From Gemmatimonas sp. UBA7669 (GTDB lineage: Bacteria > Gemmatimonadota > Gemmatimonadetes > Gemmatimonadales > Gemmatimonadaceae), in assembly GCF_002483225.1 (NCBI RefSeq), contig NZ_DLHL01000015.1, positions 62,001 to 126,000 of the forward strand: a DNA stretch of 64,000 nucleotides, read 5' to 3'. The translations under genes were made by a program, and so were the position numbers. Within the stretch, counting starts at the first letter, position 1. Each line of letters starts with the position of its first letter. A model generated the notes under the pieces. The model had not been told where the DNA came from and made no database searches. It was given only the letters and a program-made list of their open reading frames with translations. Shown piece by piece: positions 1 through 7,801 of this stretch.

Positions 1-84
<84 letters not shown>

Positions 85-91
85 GGTTGAC

Positions 92-1273
92 TCAGGGCCG
101 GATCTGCAGGCCGATACCGAACAGCCACGCCGACTCCGACGCAGCCTGTCCGCTGGCTGAGCGTGAGGCACGCTGCAGCGACAGATCGATGGACGCGGAC
201 TCGCGGGCCACCGGAAGGCCGAGGCCCGTGGACCAGCGCGTCTCCCGCACCTGCGCCCCGCCCGTGTTGGCAAAGGGCAGCTGATTGCGCGCAAAGCCCG
301 CGCGCACCAGCACCGGCACTCCGCGCAGGCGCGGGCCGGCCACTTCAGCACCGGCAAACAGGTTCTGGGCGTCGTAGGCCTTCACGCGCTCCGATCCCAT
401 GCTCTCCATGTCGGACCATGACACCTGTTCCATGCCGACGGCAAACGTGGAGCCGGCAATGCCGTCGTAGCGCAGCGCGAGCCCCAGTCGATTGGGGACG
501 CCACCCGTGGCGCGCACGGTATCGCGGATGCGTGCATCGAAGTCGTTGCCCATGCGATACGACGCATGCGCCGACAGGTTGGGCAACACCCGCAGTTCGC
601 CGCCCACCGACAACGCCGTGCCAAAGTACGTGGCGCGCGACGAATCGATGACGCCACCGAAACGCAGCGTGTCGGCAAAGGTCCGCTCACGCGCGCCCAC
701 ATGCTCGCCCGTCATGATGTGACCGGCGAGGCCCACACGCAGACGGCTGTTGGCCTGCCAGCCAATGGCCGCTCGCAGATCGCCGATGGCGCCGCGCATG
801 TCGAGCTTGTCCGTGGTGGGCACGGAGACGCCATTGAGCAGCGCCGAACCGGTGGTGATGGTCGTGAACGAGCGATCGAGCAGACTGCTGGCGGCCAGCG
901 ACACGGCCAGTCCACGTCCGGCCGGCACCGCCACCGTGAGCAGGGGAATGCGCTGCACAGTGGTGTTTTCGCTGCGGCCATTGAGGCGGAGCCGGCGATA
1001 CTCGGGCTCCGCCTGCGCGCTCAGTACGGTGCGCGTGAGGCCGCCAATGGACGCCGGGTTGATGGGCGACAAGGCATCGAACTCGCCGAAGGACCCGGCG
1101 GTGCCCGCCGCACGCGTGCTGAGGCCACCCACCGGATAGCCGAAACCCAGTCCGCTCAGGGTACCCTGCGCGTGCAACGCGCCAGAGCTCGTCACCAGCA
1201 GCGCGGCGGTTGCCACCGCGACGGCAGAACGCGAACGAAGAAAAGTGCTCAAACGAGTGCTCAATGACATCAT
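92..1273 (-). CDS. Outer-membrane beta-barrel protein, PorV/FadL-like
   Basis: A 393-residue exported protein of unknown substrate. Residues 1-36 form a signal peptide (arginines, a hydrophobic stretch, cleavage after ALHAQ). The mature start, rich in glycine with a DALSPINPAS segment, recalls the N-terminal hatch of OMPP1/FadL and PorV-like barrels. The rest alternates polar and hydrophobic residues with aromatic girdles, as in beta strands, and the final segment (WLFGIGLQIRP) looks like a barrel-closing strand. It starts with tandem ATG codons overlapping the stop of the upstream lipoprotein gene, so the two are translationally coupled and may act together at the outer membrane. The substrate, and any secretion role, cannot be inferred. 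Confidence 0.6.
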   Translation of the reverse strand: MMSLSTRLSTFLRSRSAVAVATAALLVTSSGALHAQGTLSGLGFGYPVGGLSTRAAGTAGSFGEFDALSPINPASIGGLTRTVLSAQAEPEYRRLRLNGRSENTTVQRIPLLTVAVPAGRGLAVSLAASSLLDRSFTTITTGSALLNGVSVPTTDKLDMRGAIGDLRAAIGWQANSRLRVGLAGHIMTGEHVGARERTFADTLRFGGVIDSSRATYFGTALSVGGELRVLPNLSAHASYRMGNDFDARIRDTVRATGGVPNRLGLALRYDGIAGSTFAVGMEQVSWSDMESMGSERVKAYDAQNLFAGAEVAGPRLRGVPVLVRAGFARNQLPFANTGGAQVRETRWSTGLGLPVARESASIDLSLQRASRSASGQAASESAWLFGIGLQIRP

Positions 1274-2562
1274 GGCAGCACGAAGTCCGCGCGCGGGAGG
1301 TAGGTGATGCGAAGACGGGGACGCAGGCCGGCCGCCGCCTCACTGCTGAAGAAGCGCAACTCTGCCGGCTGGGCGCCCTCGAGGCCGATACGGAAGGCCA
1401 CGGCACGCGGCACGTTGAGCGGCAGTGTGCGCCAGGTCCGCGCGAGCGCCAGCACGTTGAGTGTGCGCAAACCGCTGTCCGACGGCACCAGGACGGCCGT
1501 GTCGACCGACGCAAAGGCCCCCTCGGCCGCCAGGTCCAGCACACGCCGCAGATTGTTGATGGAGTCGGTGGTGGTGGGCACGAGCGGAATGAGCGCCACC
1601 GTGTCGTTGGCGTTACCGAAACGCGAACGTGTCTGCGTGAGCAGCAGCTCGGCACGCACGATGGTGCTCGAGTCGGTAATGCGCAGCGGCACATTGAAGC
1701 GCAGGTAACTGCGATGCGCCGGATAGCCGCCCACCACCAGCGTACCCGGCGAGACACCGGCCGAGCCGAGGTCCGTGAGTGCGTAGACCTGATAGGCCAG
1801 CAACACGTCGGTGGTCGTGTTGCTGATGCTGGTGTTGGTGCCGAGGATGATGGGACGATACAGCGTGTCGGTGCGCGGATCGTAGCGCAGCGTGGGTGCG
1901 CCGGCTCCAAGCTGGAAGGCCCGCACGCGCAACTGCCCGCTGCCGCCGCTGATCTGCAGTCCCACGCGGAAGCGGGACCGGTTGGCGATCTTGCTTTCCA
2001 GCGCCGCGCGGCCGATGGGAATGCGCAGCGAGTCGCCGGTGGCGGAAGGCGTGACGGTGAGCGAGCCAATGCGACGATCACTCCGGAAGAGCGAGCGCAC
2101 CACCGACGCCACCGAGTCGGAGGCCGTGGTGTCGACATCGAACACTTCGAGCGTGACCGGCGTGCTGCCGCGGCGGCCTGTGGTGTCGAGTGGCAACACG
2201 ATGTACACCGAATCCACCGTGGTGATGGAGTCGAGTGTGCCGGTGCCGTTGGGCTGATAGGACGTGGCCAACTGGTCGAAACGCAGCACCGCGCGGGTGA
2301 CGAGCGTATCGGGGCGATTGGCCAGCAGCAGCGTGGACGACAAGCCGAGCGTCGGATAGCCAGCCAGCGACGTGTCGAGCACCACGGCGTCGAAGGTGGT
2401 ATCGCGGAAGGGCTCGTCCTGCGAAGGACAGAGACTGGGGCAGGCCACGCCGCCATCGAGATTCTCGGTGCAGGCCGCAGCGGCCACCGAGAGCAGGATG
2501 GCCGCACCAGCGACCAGCGGGGCACGCCACCGTGCCCAGGACCAACGGGACTGCTCAGACAT
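1270..2562 (-). CDS. Predicted lipoprotein, beta-rich, function unknown
   Basis: A 430-residue protein starting MSEQSRWSW. A hydrophobic segment (about 14-30) ends in AAAAC, so Cys31 is the likely lipidated residue; the lipobox is weak because it lacks the usual leucine at -3. The body is rich in Thr, Ser, Asp and Val with repeated strand-like segments such as LRFDQL and LRFNVPL, suggesting beta-sandwich domains. I recognise no enzyme motif. The start overlaps the end of cdd by 8 bases and the stop overlaps the start of the barrel protein. The reading frame is open upstream of this start, but that extension lies across cdd and has arginine-rich out-of-frame composition. Confidence 0.6.
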   Translation of the reverse strand: MSEQSRWSWARWRAPLVAGAAILLSVAAAACTENLDGGVACPSLCPSQDEPFRDTTFDAVVLDTSLAGYPTLGLSSTLLLANRPDTLVTRAVLRFDQLATSYQPNGTGTLDSITTVDSVYIVLPLDTTGRRGSTPVTLEVFDVDTTASDSVASVVRSLFRSDRRIGSLTVTPSATGDSLRIPIGRAALESKIANRSRFRVGLQISGGSGQLRVRAFQLGAGAPTLRYDPRTDTLYRPIILGTNTSISNTTTDVLLAYQVYALTDLGSAGVSPGTLVVGGYPAHRSYLRFNVPLRITDSSTIVRAELLLTQTRSRFGNANDTVALIPLVPTTTDSINNLRRVLDLAAEGAFASVDTAVLVPSDSGLRTLNVLALARTWRTLPLNVPRAVAFRIGLEGAQPAELRFFSSEAAAGLRPRLRITYLPRADFVLP

Positions 2563-2974
2563 TCTCGAGCGATGCAGGCGTGAATGGTGCCGGCAGCAAC
2601 TCGGCCAGCGACCAGCGAGCCGTGCGCCCATCGGGCGCGACGGCAAAGACTTCGAGCGCGGGGGCGAATTCCACCAGCGCCTGACGACAGATGCCACAGG
2701 GCGGCGTGGGTTGCGCCGCCTCCGAGGTGATGACCACCCGCGTGAACCGGCGCACACCGGCCGCCACCGCCATGCCCAGCGCGACGCGTTCGGCACAGGT
2801 CCCCGCCGGATACGACGCGTTCTCCACGTTGCAGCCGGCAAACACGCGCCCGTCTTCCGCTTCGAGCGCCGCGCCCACGGGGAAGTGCGAGTACGGCGCA
2901 TAGGCGTTGGCGCGCGCCGCGTCGGCCGCAGCGCGCAAGGGCGCCGGGGCCACGAGTGCAGACCCCGAGCTCAT
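2555..2974 (-). CDS. cdd: Cytidine deaminase
   Basis: A 139-residue homotetrameric-type cytidine deaminase, converting (deoxy)cytidine to (deoxy)uridine in pyrimidine salvage. It contains CNVENASYPAGTCAE (zinc ligand Cys60 and catalytic Glu62) and PCGICRQ (zinc ligands Cys93 and Cys96), the complete zinc site. Length is typical of the small CDA class. I chose MSSGSALVAP as start because its ATG overlaps the deoB stop as ATGA; a longer frame would run back into deoB. Pairing with deoB makes a nucleoside-salvage pair within the alr operon. Confidence 0.93.
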   Translation of the reverse strand: MSSGSALVAPAPLRAAADAARANAYAPYSHFPVGAALEAEDGRVFAGCNVENASYPAGTCAERVALGMAVAAGVRRFTRVVITSEAAQPTPPCGICRQALVEFAPALEVFAVAPDGRTARWSLAELLPAPFTPASLENV

Positions 2975-4173
2975 GCGTGCACAACCTGCGACAGAAACGA
3001 CTGACCACGGCCCGTCCACGGGACACCGAACCACTCGGCAATCGTCGCGCCCACGTCCGAGAACGTGTCACGCGTGCCGATGGACCCGCCGCGCACACGC
3101 GCACCCGCCACCAGCACCGGCACCCGCTCGCGCGCGTGGTCGGTGGAGGCGGTGGTGGGATCGTTGCCGTGATCGGCGGTAATGAGCAGCAGGTCGTCCT
3201 CCCGCAGGGCAGAAAGCAGCACGGGGAGCGCCCGATCGAACGCCTCGAGCGCCCCCTGGAATCCGCGGACATCGTTGCGATGTCCGAATAGCTGGTCGAA
3301 ATCTACCAGATTGGCGAAGCAGAACCCACGCGGGGCCGTCTCCAGCCAGTACTGCAGGGCGGCCAGGCCTTCCGTGTTGTCGGCCGTATGCTGCGAGACG
3401 ATACCGCGGCCCGCAAAGAGGTCGTCGACCTTGCCGACGCCATGCCGCGGAACACCGGCGCGCTCGAGCAGGTCGAGCAAGGTGTCACCCGGCGGCTGGA
3501 TGGAGTAGTCGCGGCGATTGGCCGTGCGGCGCCAGGCACCCGACTCACCCACAAACGGACGCGCAATGACCCGCGACACATCGTGCGGCGCCACCAGCAG
3601 GGCACGCGCGGTTTCGCAGGCCCGGTACAGCTCCTCGAGCGGAATCCACTCTTCGTGGGCCGCGACCTGAAATACCGAGTCGGCGCTGGTGTAGACAATC
3701 CACGCCCCCGTCTCGCGCTGCTGCTCGGCGTAGTCGGCAATGACCGTGGTGCCGCTGGCCACCGTATTGGCCACGACGGGGCGTCCGGTGGCCGCCACAA
3801 AGGCGTCGATGACCTCGGGCGGGAAGCCCTGCGGATAGGTCGGGAAGGGCCGCTCCAGATGCAGCCCGGCCAGCTCCCAATGTCCGGTCGTGGAGTCCTT
3901 GCCCGCTGAGCGCGGCAGCAGGACGCCGTACGCGCCAACCGGATGGGTCACCGGTGGGACCCCGACCACCTCGGTGGCACTGCCAAGGCCGAGGCGCTGC
4001 AGATTGGGCAGGTCGAGGCCCCCGACAGCGCGCGCCACATTGCCCAGCGTATCGCTGCCCGTGTCGCCATAGGCGGCGGTATCGGGCGCCTCACCGCAGC
4101 CCACGCCGTCGAGCACGAGCAGCAGCGCGCGGCGGGCCTCAGCCTGGACAGTTGTGGGTTCGAGAGACGGCAT
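2971..4173 (-). CDS. deoB: Phosphopentomutase
   Basis: A 400-residue cytoplasmic metalloenzyme interconverting ribose or deoxyribose 1-phosphate and the 5-phosphate. The alkaline-phosphatase-superfamily metal motifs are present: LVLDGVGCGEAPDT near the N-terminus with the nucleophile region GKDSTTGHWEL around 90-100, and LLITADHGNDPTTASTDH near the C-terminus. Length matches the DeoB family. It begins 10 bases after the alr stop and overlaps cdd by 4 bases, so alr, deoB and cdd are probably one transcript. DeoB and Cdd together allow nucleoside pentoses to enter central metabolism. Confidence 0.94.
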   Translation of the reverse strand: MPSLEPTTVQAEARRALLLVLDGVGCGEAPDTAAYGDTGSDTLGNVARAVGGLDLPNLQRLGLGSATEVVGVPPVTHPVGAYGVLLPRSAGKDSTTGHWELAGLHLERPFPTYPQGFPPEVIDAFVAATGRPVVANTVASGTTVIADYAEQQRETGAWIVYTSADSVFQVAAHEEWIPLEELYRACETARALLVAPHDVSRVIARPFVGESGAWRRTANRRDYSIQPPGDTLLDLLERAGVPRHGVGKVDDLFAGRGIVSQHTADNTEGLAALQYWLETAPRGFCFANLVDFDQLFGHRNDVRGFQGALEAFDRALPVLLSALREDDLLLITADHGNDPTTASTDHARERVPVLVAGARVRGGSIGTRDTFSDVGATIAEWFGVPWTGRGQSFLSQVVHA

Positions 4174-4183
4174 CGCGAAGAGT

Positions 4184-5371
4184 TCAGGGACCAGCCAGAT
4201 CGCGCTGGCTCACACCAGGGCGACGGACGACCGGGACACGCAGGGCGAGCCCCACCAGCAGTTCGTACGGTGACACGCCACCACGGGCGGCCACCCACTC
4301 GGTGGTGAGCAGGTCGTCGCCGTCGGCGCCCAGCAGCGTGGCCACGTCGCCGACCGCGCAGGGCTGGTCGGTGACGTCCACCATGGTCATGTCCATGGTG
4401 ACGCGCCCCACCACCGGGCAGCGCGTTCCGTGGATAAGTACCACGCCGGCGTTGGAAAGATGCCGGCGATATCCGTCGGCGTACCCGGCGGCCAGCGTGG
4501 CAATGGTCCGCCGCGAGGGCGCCGTCCAGGTAGCCCCGTAAGATACCGACTCCCCGGCCTCCACGTGACGGAGATCGACAATCCGGGCGCGGAGATGCGG
4601 GACCTGCACAAGCCCCAGCTCGTCGGCAAACATGCCGGCGTAGAGCGCGATACCCGGCCGCGCGAGCTGGCCGGGGGAGCCCGTGGTCCGGCTCACGATG
4701 CCGCCGCTGTTGTCGCGGTGCGTGAGACAGCCGGCGGGCAGCACGTCTGCGAGGGCGGCCAGGGCCTCGTCAAAGCGGTCGTCCTGCTCGTCGCGGGAGG
4801 CCAGCGACTCGTCGGCCGAATGGAAATGGGTAAAGACGCCCTCGGGCGGATGGGCCGCGAGCACGCGGCGCAGCGGGGCGACCTCGTCCCAGCGCACGCC
4901 GGCGCGGGCCATGCCGGTGTCGATGGCCAGGTGCCAGGGGCGGAGCCCGCCGACGGGGCTGAGCGCGGCCCAGGCGGCGATATCGGTCTCGCGATGCAGG
5001 GTGGGGCGCAGATCCAGTGCGGCGGCGCGCGCGAGTTCCTCGGCGCGCAGTGGCGTGCTGCACACGAGCCGCGCCGTGCAGCCGGCGGCGCGCAGCTCCT
5101 CGGCCTCGTCGAGCGAGGCTATGCCGGCGCCCCAGGGGCGGTCCGCCACACTCACCGGAGTGGGCCTCTCGTCGGCAAAGGGCAGTCCGAGCGCGCGCGC
5201 GCATTTCACGGCCCCGAGGCCGTAGGCGTTGGCCTTGATCATGACCAGCAGCGGCACGCCCGCCCGCGCCCGCAGGACACGCGCATTGTGGCGCAGCGCG
5301 TCGTCGTCCACTTCGAGCCAGGCGCGATCGAGGTCCGTGGGACGGGCCGGGTATATTGGCGGAGTGGACAT
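4184..5371 (-). CDS. alr: Alanine racemase
   Basis: A 395-residue PLP enzyme making D-alanine for peptidoglycan. The PLP lysine lies in VMIKANAYGLG, and ESVSYGATWTA holds the catalytic tyrosine of the second half-site. The N-terminal TIM barrel and C-terminal beta domain (GYADGYRR, VGRVTMDMTMVDV) are complete. I chose MSTPPIYPAR because an AGGA ribosome-binding site lies about 9 bases upstream; an upstream in-frame ATG 12 codons earlier would extend into the short divergent region shared with mazG. It is first in the leftward operon, followed after 10 bases by deoB. Confidence 0.93.
   Translation of the reverse strand: MSTPPIYPARPTDLDRAWLEVDDDALRHNARVLRARAGVPLLVMIKANAYGLGAVKCARALGLPFADERPTPVSVADRPWGAGIASLDEAEELRAAGCTARLVCSTPLRAEELARAAALDLRPTLHRETDIAAWAALSPVGGLRPWHLAIDTGMARAGVRWDEVAPLRRVLAAHPPEGVFTHFHSADESLASRDEQDDRFDEALAALADVLPAGCLTHRDNSGGIVSRTTGSPGQLARPGIALYAGMFADELGLVQVPHLRARIVDLRHVEAGESVSYGATWTAPSRRTIATLAAGYADGYRRHLSNAGVVLIHGTRCPVVGRVTMDMTMVDVTDQPCAVGDVATLLGADGDDLLTTEWVAARGGVSPYELLVGLALRVPVVRRPGVSQRDLAGP
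5352..5357 (+). promoter_or_regulatory. Possible -10 element for mazG
   Basis: TATATT matches the sigma-70 -10 consensus at 5 of 6 positions and would give a leader of about 65 bases before mazG. It lies inside the first codons of the divergent alr gene. No convincing -35 hexamer sits 16-18 bases upstream, so this is a weak call. Confidence 0.25.
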
Positions 5372-5428
5372 CCCGGCAATCCTAAGGGGTCCGCGCGCAG
5401 TTTTCATCGGTTCCCCGTCTGCCCAGCC

Positions 5429-6265
5429 ATGCCCAGCTCACCGGAAACGCCCGGCGCCACGCCTCCCGCGGCCTCAACCACCACCGGGGCCCCTGCCCCG
5501 CGCTCGCTCGACGACGCGCTGGCCCTCATGAAGGACCTGCGCGCGCGCTGCGACTGGGACCGCGTGCAGACGCATCAGTCGCTCCGCCCTTACCTCATCG
5601 AGGAAGCGCACGAGGTGGACGACGCCATCGCGGGGGGCGACGATGCCACGCTGCGCGACGAGTTGGGCGACCTGTTCCTGCAGGTCCTGTTTCACTCGGT
5701 GGTGGCGGAGGAACGCGGCGCCTTCAGCATGCAGGATGTGGCGGGCGCGCTGGTGGCCAAGATGCACGCGAGGCATCCGCACCTGTACGGGGACGGCATC
5801 AAGCGGCCGTGGGAGAGCATGAAGGCGGCCAAGGCCACGCGCTCAACGCTCGAGGAGGGCCTGCCGGCTGGCCTGCCCTCGCTGCACCGCGCACATCGGC
5901 TGCAGGATCGTGCGGCCGGCGTGGGCTTCGACTGGGACAATGCACTCGGTCCGCTGGCCAAGGTGCGCGAAGAAGTCGAGGAGGTTGCGCGGCTCATTGA
6001 TCCCGACACCGGCGCCGTGCGCGATGGCGATGCGCTGGAAGCCGAGCTGGGCGACCTGCTGTTTGCGGTAGTGAACGTGTGCCGGAAGACCGGCGTGCAC
6101 GGCGCGTTGGCGCTGGACCGGACGAACGCGAAGTTCGTGCGGCGTTATGCGGCCATGGAGCGACTGGCGAGTGCCGACGGGAAGACGCTGACGGCGTTGT
6201 CGCTCGAGGAGCAGGATGAGTACTGGGATGCGGTGAAGCGGGAGGAGCGCGGCGCCCAGGATTGA
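5429..6265 (+). CDS. mazG: MazG-type nucleoside triphosphate pyrophosphohydrolase
   Basis: A 278-residue all-alpha NTP pyrophosphatase that hydrolyses (d)NTPs to NMP and pyrophosphate, a house-cleaning activity. Two MazG domains are visible: the first with EEAHEVDD and DELGDLFLQVLFHSVVAEE (about 50-95), the second with KVREEVEEVARL and ELGDLLFAVVNVCRK (about 175-225). These ExxE-ExxD acidic clusters bind magnesium. The start MPSSPETPG comes after a proline-rich disordered lead-in; no good ribosome-binding site is visible. It is divergent from alr, and its stop codon lies inside the left arm of the long inverted repeat before the convergent asnS. Confidence 0.9.
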   Translation: MPSSPETPGATPPAASTTTGAPAPRSLDDALALMKDLRARCDWDRVQTHQSLRPYLIEEAHEVDDAIAGGDDATLRDELGDLFLQVLFHSVVAEERGAFSMQDVAGALVAKMHARHPHLYGDGIKRPWESMKAAKATRSTLEEGLPAGLPSLHRAHRLQDRAAGVGFDWDNALGPLAKVREEVEEVARLIDPDTGAVRDGDALEAELGDLLFAVVNVCRKTGVHGALALDRTNAKFVRRYAAMERLASADGKTLTALSLEEQDEYWDAVKREERGAQD

Positions 6266-6357
6266 ACTCAAGACTCAAGACTTGAACTCAAAGCTCAAGG
6301 CTCACCGACAGTCCGGTCAGCTCTGAGCTTTGAGTAGAAGTCTTGAGTTTTGGGTTC
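6264..6357. repeat. Long inverted repeat of CTCAA heptamers between convergent genes
   Basis: Left arm 6264-6297 and right arm 6324-6357 are inverted copies matching at about 30 of 34 positions, separated by 26 bases. Each arm is itself built from imperfect heptamers of the form RRCTCAA, markedly richer in A/T than the flanks. The element fills the gap between the mazG stop (inside the left arm) and the asnS stop 17 bases beyond the right arm. It could terminate both convergent transcripts, though no clean T-run follows either side, or be a dispersed repeat element. Confidence 0.7.
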
Positions 6358-6373
6358 AACGGCTGCCAACGTC

Positions 6374-7675
6374 TTACGGCGCCAGTCTTCCCATCATCCG
6401 CGGGAACGGAATGCACTCGCGGATGTGCTCGATGCCGCAGATCCACGCAATGGTGCGCTCGAGACCAAGTCCGAAGCCCGAGTGCGTGAAGGTGCCGTAC
6501 TTGCGCAGGTCGAGGTACCAGCCGTAGGCCTCCACCGGCAGCCCCTCGTGCACGAGGCGCGCGAGGATCTTGTCGTAATCGTCCTCACGCTGCGAACCGC
6601 CGATGATTTCGCCGCGGCCCTCGGGCGCCAGCAGGTCGGCGCAGCGTACGGTGCGCGGATCGGCCGGGTTCTCCTTCATGTAGAAGGCCTTGGCTTCCTT
6701 CGGATAGTTGACCACGAAGACGGGCCGCTGGTACTCGTCCACGATCATGGCTTCGTCGGGCGCGCCCAGGTCATCACCCCACACGATGTCGCTGCCCTTG
6801 GACTGCGCGAGTTTGACCGCGTCGCCGTAGTCGAGACGCACGAAAGGCTGCGAGACACAATCGAGCTTGCTCGTATCGCGCTCGAGCACCTTGAGCTCTT
6901 CCTGTCGACGCTCGAGGACGCGCTCCACCAGATAGCGCACGAACGCTTCCTGCAGATCCATGTTGTCGTCCTGGTCGTACCAGGCCATCTCCGGTTCGAT
7001 CATCCAGAACTCGGTGAGATGCCGGCGCGTCTTGCTCTTCTCGGCGCGGAAGGTGGGGCCGAAGGTGTAGATGCGACCCAGCGCCGCCGCGAGTGCCTCA
7101 CCATAGAGCTGACCGGTTTGCGCGAGGTAGGCCGTGCCTTCCTCGAAGTACTCGGTGCTGAAGAGCCCCGCGCGCTCACCGATGGCGGCGGTGAGGATGG
7201 GCGTGTCGCAGCGCACGAAGTCGCGCGCATAGAAAAAGTCATGCACGGCCTGCTCGAGTTCGTGGCGCACGCGCATGATGGCCACCTGTCGCGGACTGCG
7301 CAGCCAGAACGTGCGATTGTCGAGCAGAAAGTCGATGCCGTGCTCCTTGGGCTGGATGGGATAGTCCAGCGGGCTCGTGCCGACAATCGACAGCGAACTG
7401 ACACCCATTTCAAAGCCACCCGGCGCCCGCGCGTCGGCGCGCACGCTGCCCGTGACGGCCACACTGCTTTCCTGCGTGAGCTGCCCGAAGGCCTCCCAAT
7501 CCGCCTCACTGACCTCGGCCTTCACCACCACGGCCTGCATGATGCCGGTGCCGTCGCGCAGCACGGCAAATCCCAGCTTGCCCTTGCTGCGCAGGTGGGT
7601 GACCCAAGCGCGCACGGTCACGGTGGCGCCTTCATGGTGCTTGAGATCGGCAATACGGACGGTGGTCTGATTCAC
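6374..7675 (-). CDS. asnS: Asparaginyl-tRNA synthetase
   Basis: A 433-residue class IIb aminoacyl-tRNA synthetase charging tRNA-Asn. The N-terminal OB fold (VRAWVTHLRSKGKLGFAVLRDG) binds the anticodon. Class II motif 2 appears as FRAEKSKTRRHLTEFWMIEP and motif 3 as GFGLGLERTIAWICG. HLTEFWMIEPEMA favours AsnS over AspS, and there is no bacterial AspS GAD insertion. The start is GTG at 7675; no strong ribosome-binding site precedes it. The 126-base gap to the histidine kinase gene holds no gene. Confidence 0.95.
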   Translation of the reverse strand: MNQTTVRIADLKHHEGATVTVRAWVTHLRSKGKLGFAVLRDGTGIMQAVVVKAEVSEADWEAFGQLTQESSVAVTGSVRADARAPGGFEMGVSSLSIVGTSPLDYPIQPKEHGIDFLLDNRTFWLRSPRQVAIMRVRHELEQAVHDFFYARDFVRCDTPILTAAIGERAGLFSTEYFEEGTAYLAQTGQLYGEALAAALGRIYTFGPTFRAEKSKTRRHLTEFWMIEPEMAWYDQDDNMDLQEAFVRYLVERVLERRQEELKVLERDTSKLDCVSQPFVRLDYGDAVKLAQSKGSDIVWGDDLGAPDEAMIVDEYQRPVFVVNYPKEAKAFYMKENPADPRTVRCADLLAPEGRGEIIGGSQREDDYDKILARLVHEGLPVEAYGWYLDLRKYGTFTHSGFGLGLERTIAWICGIEHIRECIPFPRMMGRLAP

Positions 7676-7801
7676 GGGACCGACGGGCTGAAATCGAGGA
7701 AGCCGGCTGGTAAACGGGCCGGCACGAACCTCGAATAATGCACCACCGGCCCCCGCTCGCGCAGTAGGCTGACGGTAGTCTGGCAGGAGGCTGGCAGCAG
7801 C

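Noticed and set aside
687..3272. Minus-strand 861-codon frame crossing deoB, cdd, the lipoprotein and the barrel protein
   Set aside because: An out-of-frame shadow with arginine- and cysteine-rich translation; four recognisable genes occupy the same DNA in other frames.
4430..5428. 333-codon upstream extension of mazG
   Set aside because: It lies antisense to alr and has no MazG-related sequence; MPSSPETPG just before the MazG fold is the sensible start.
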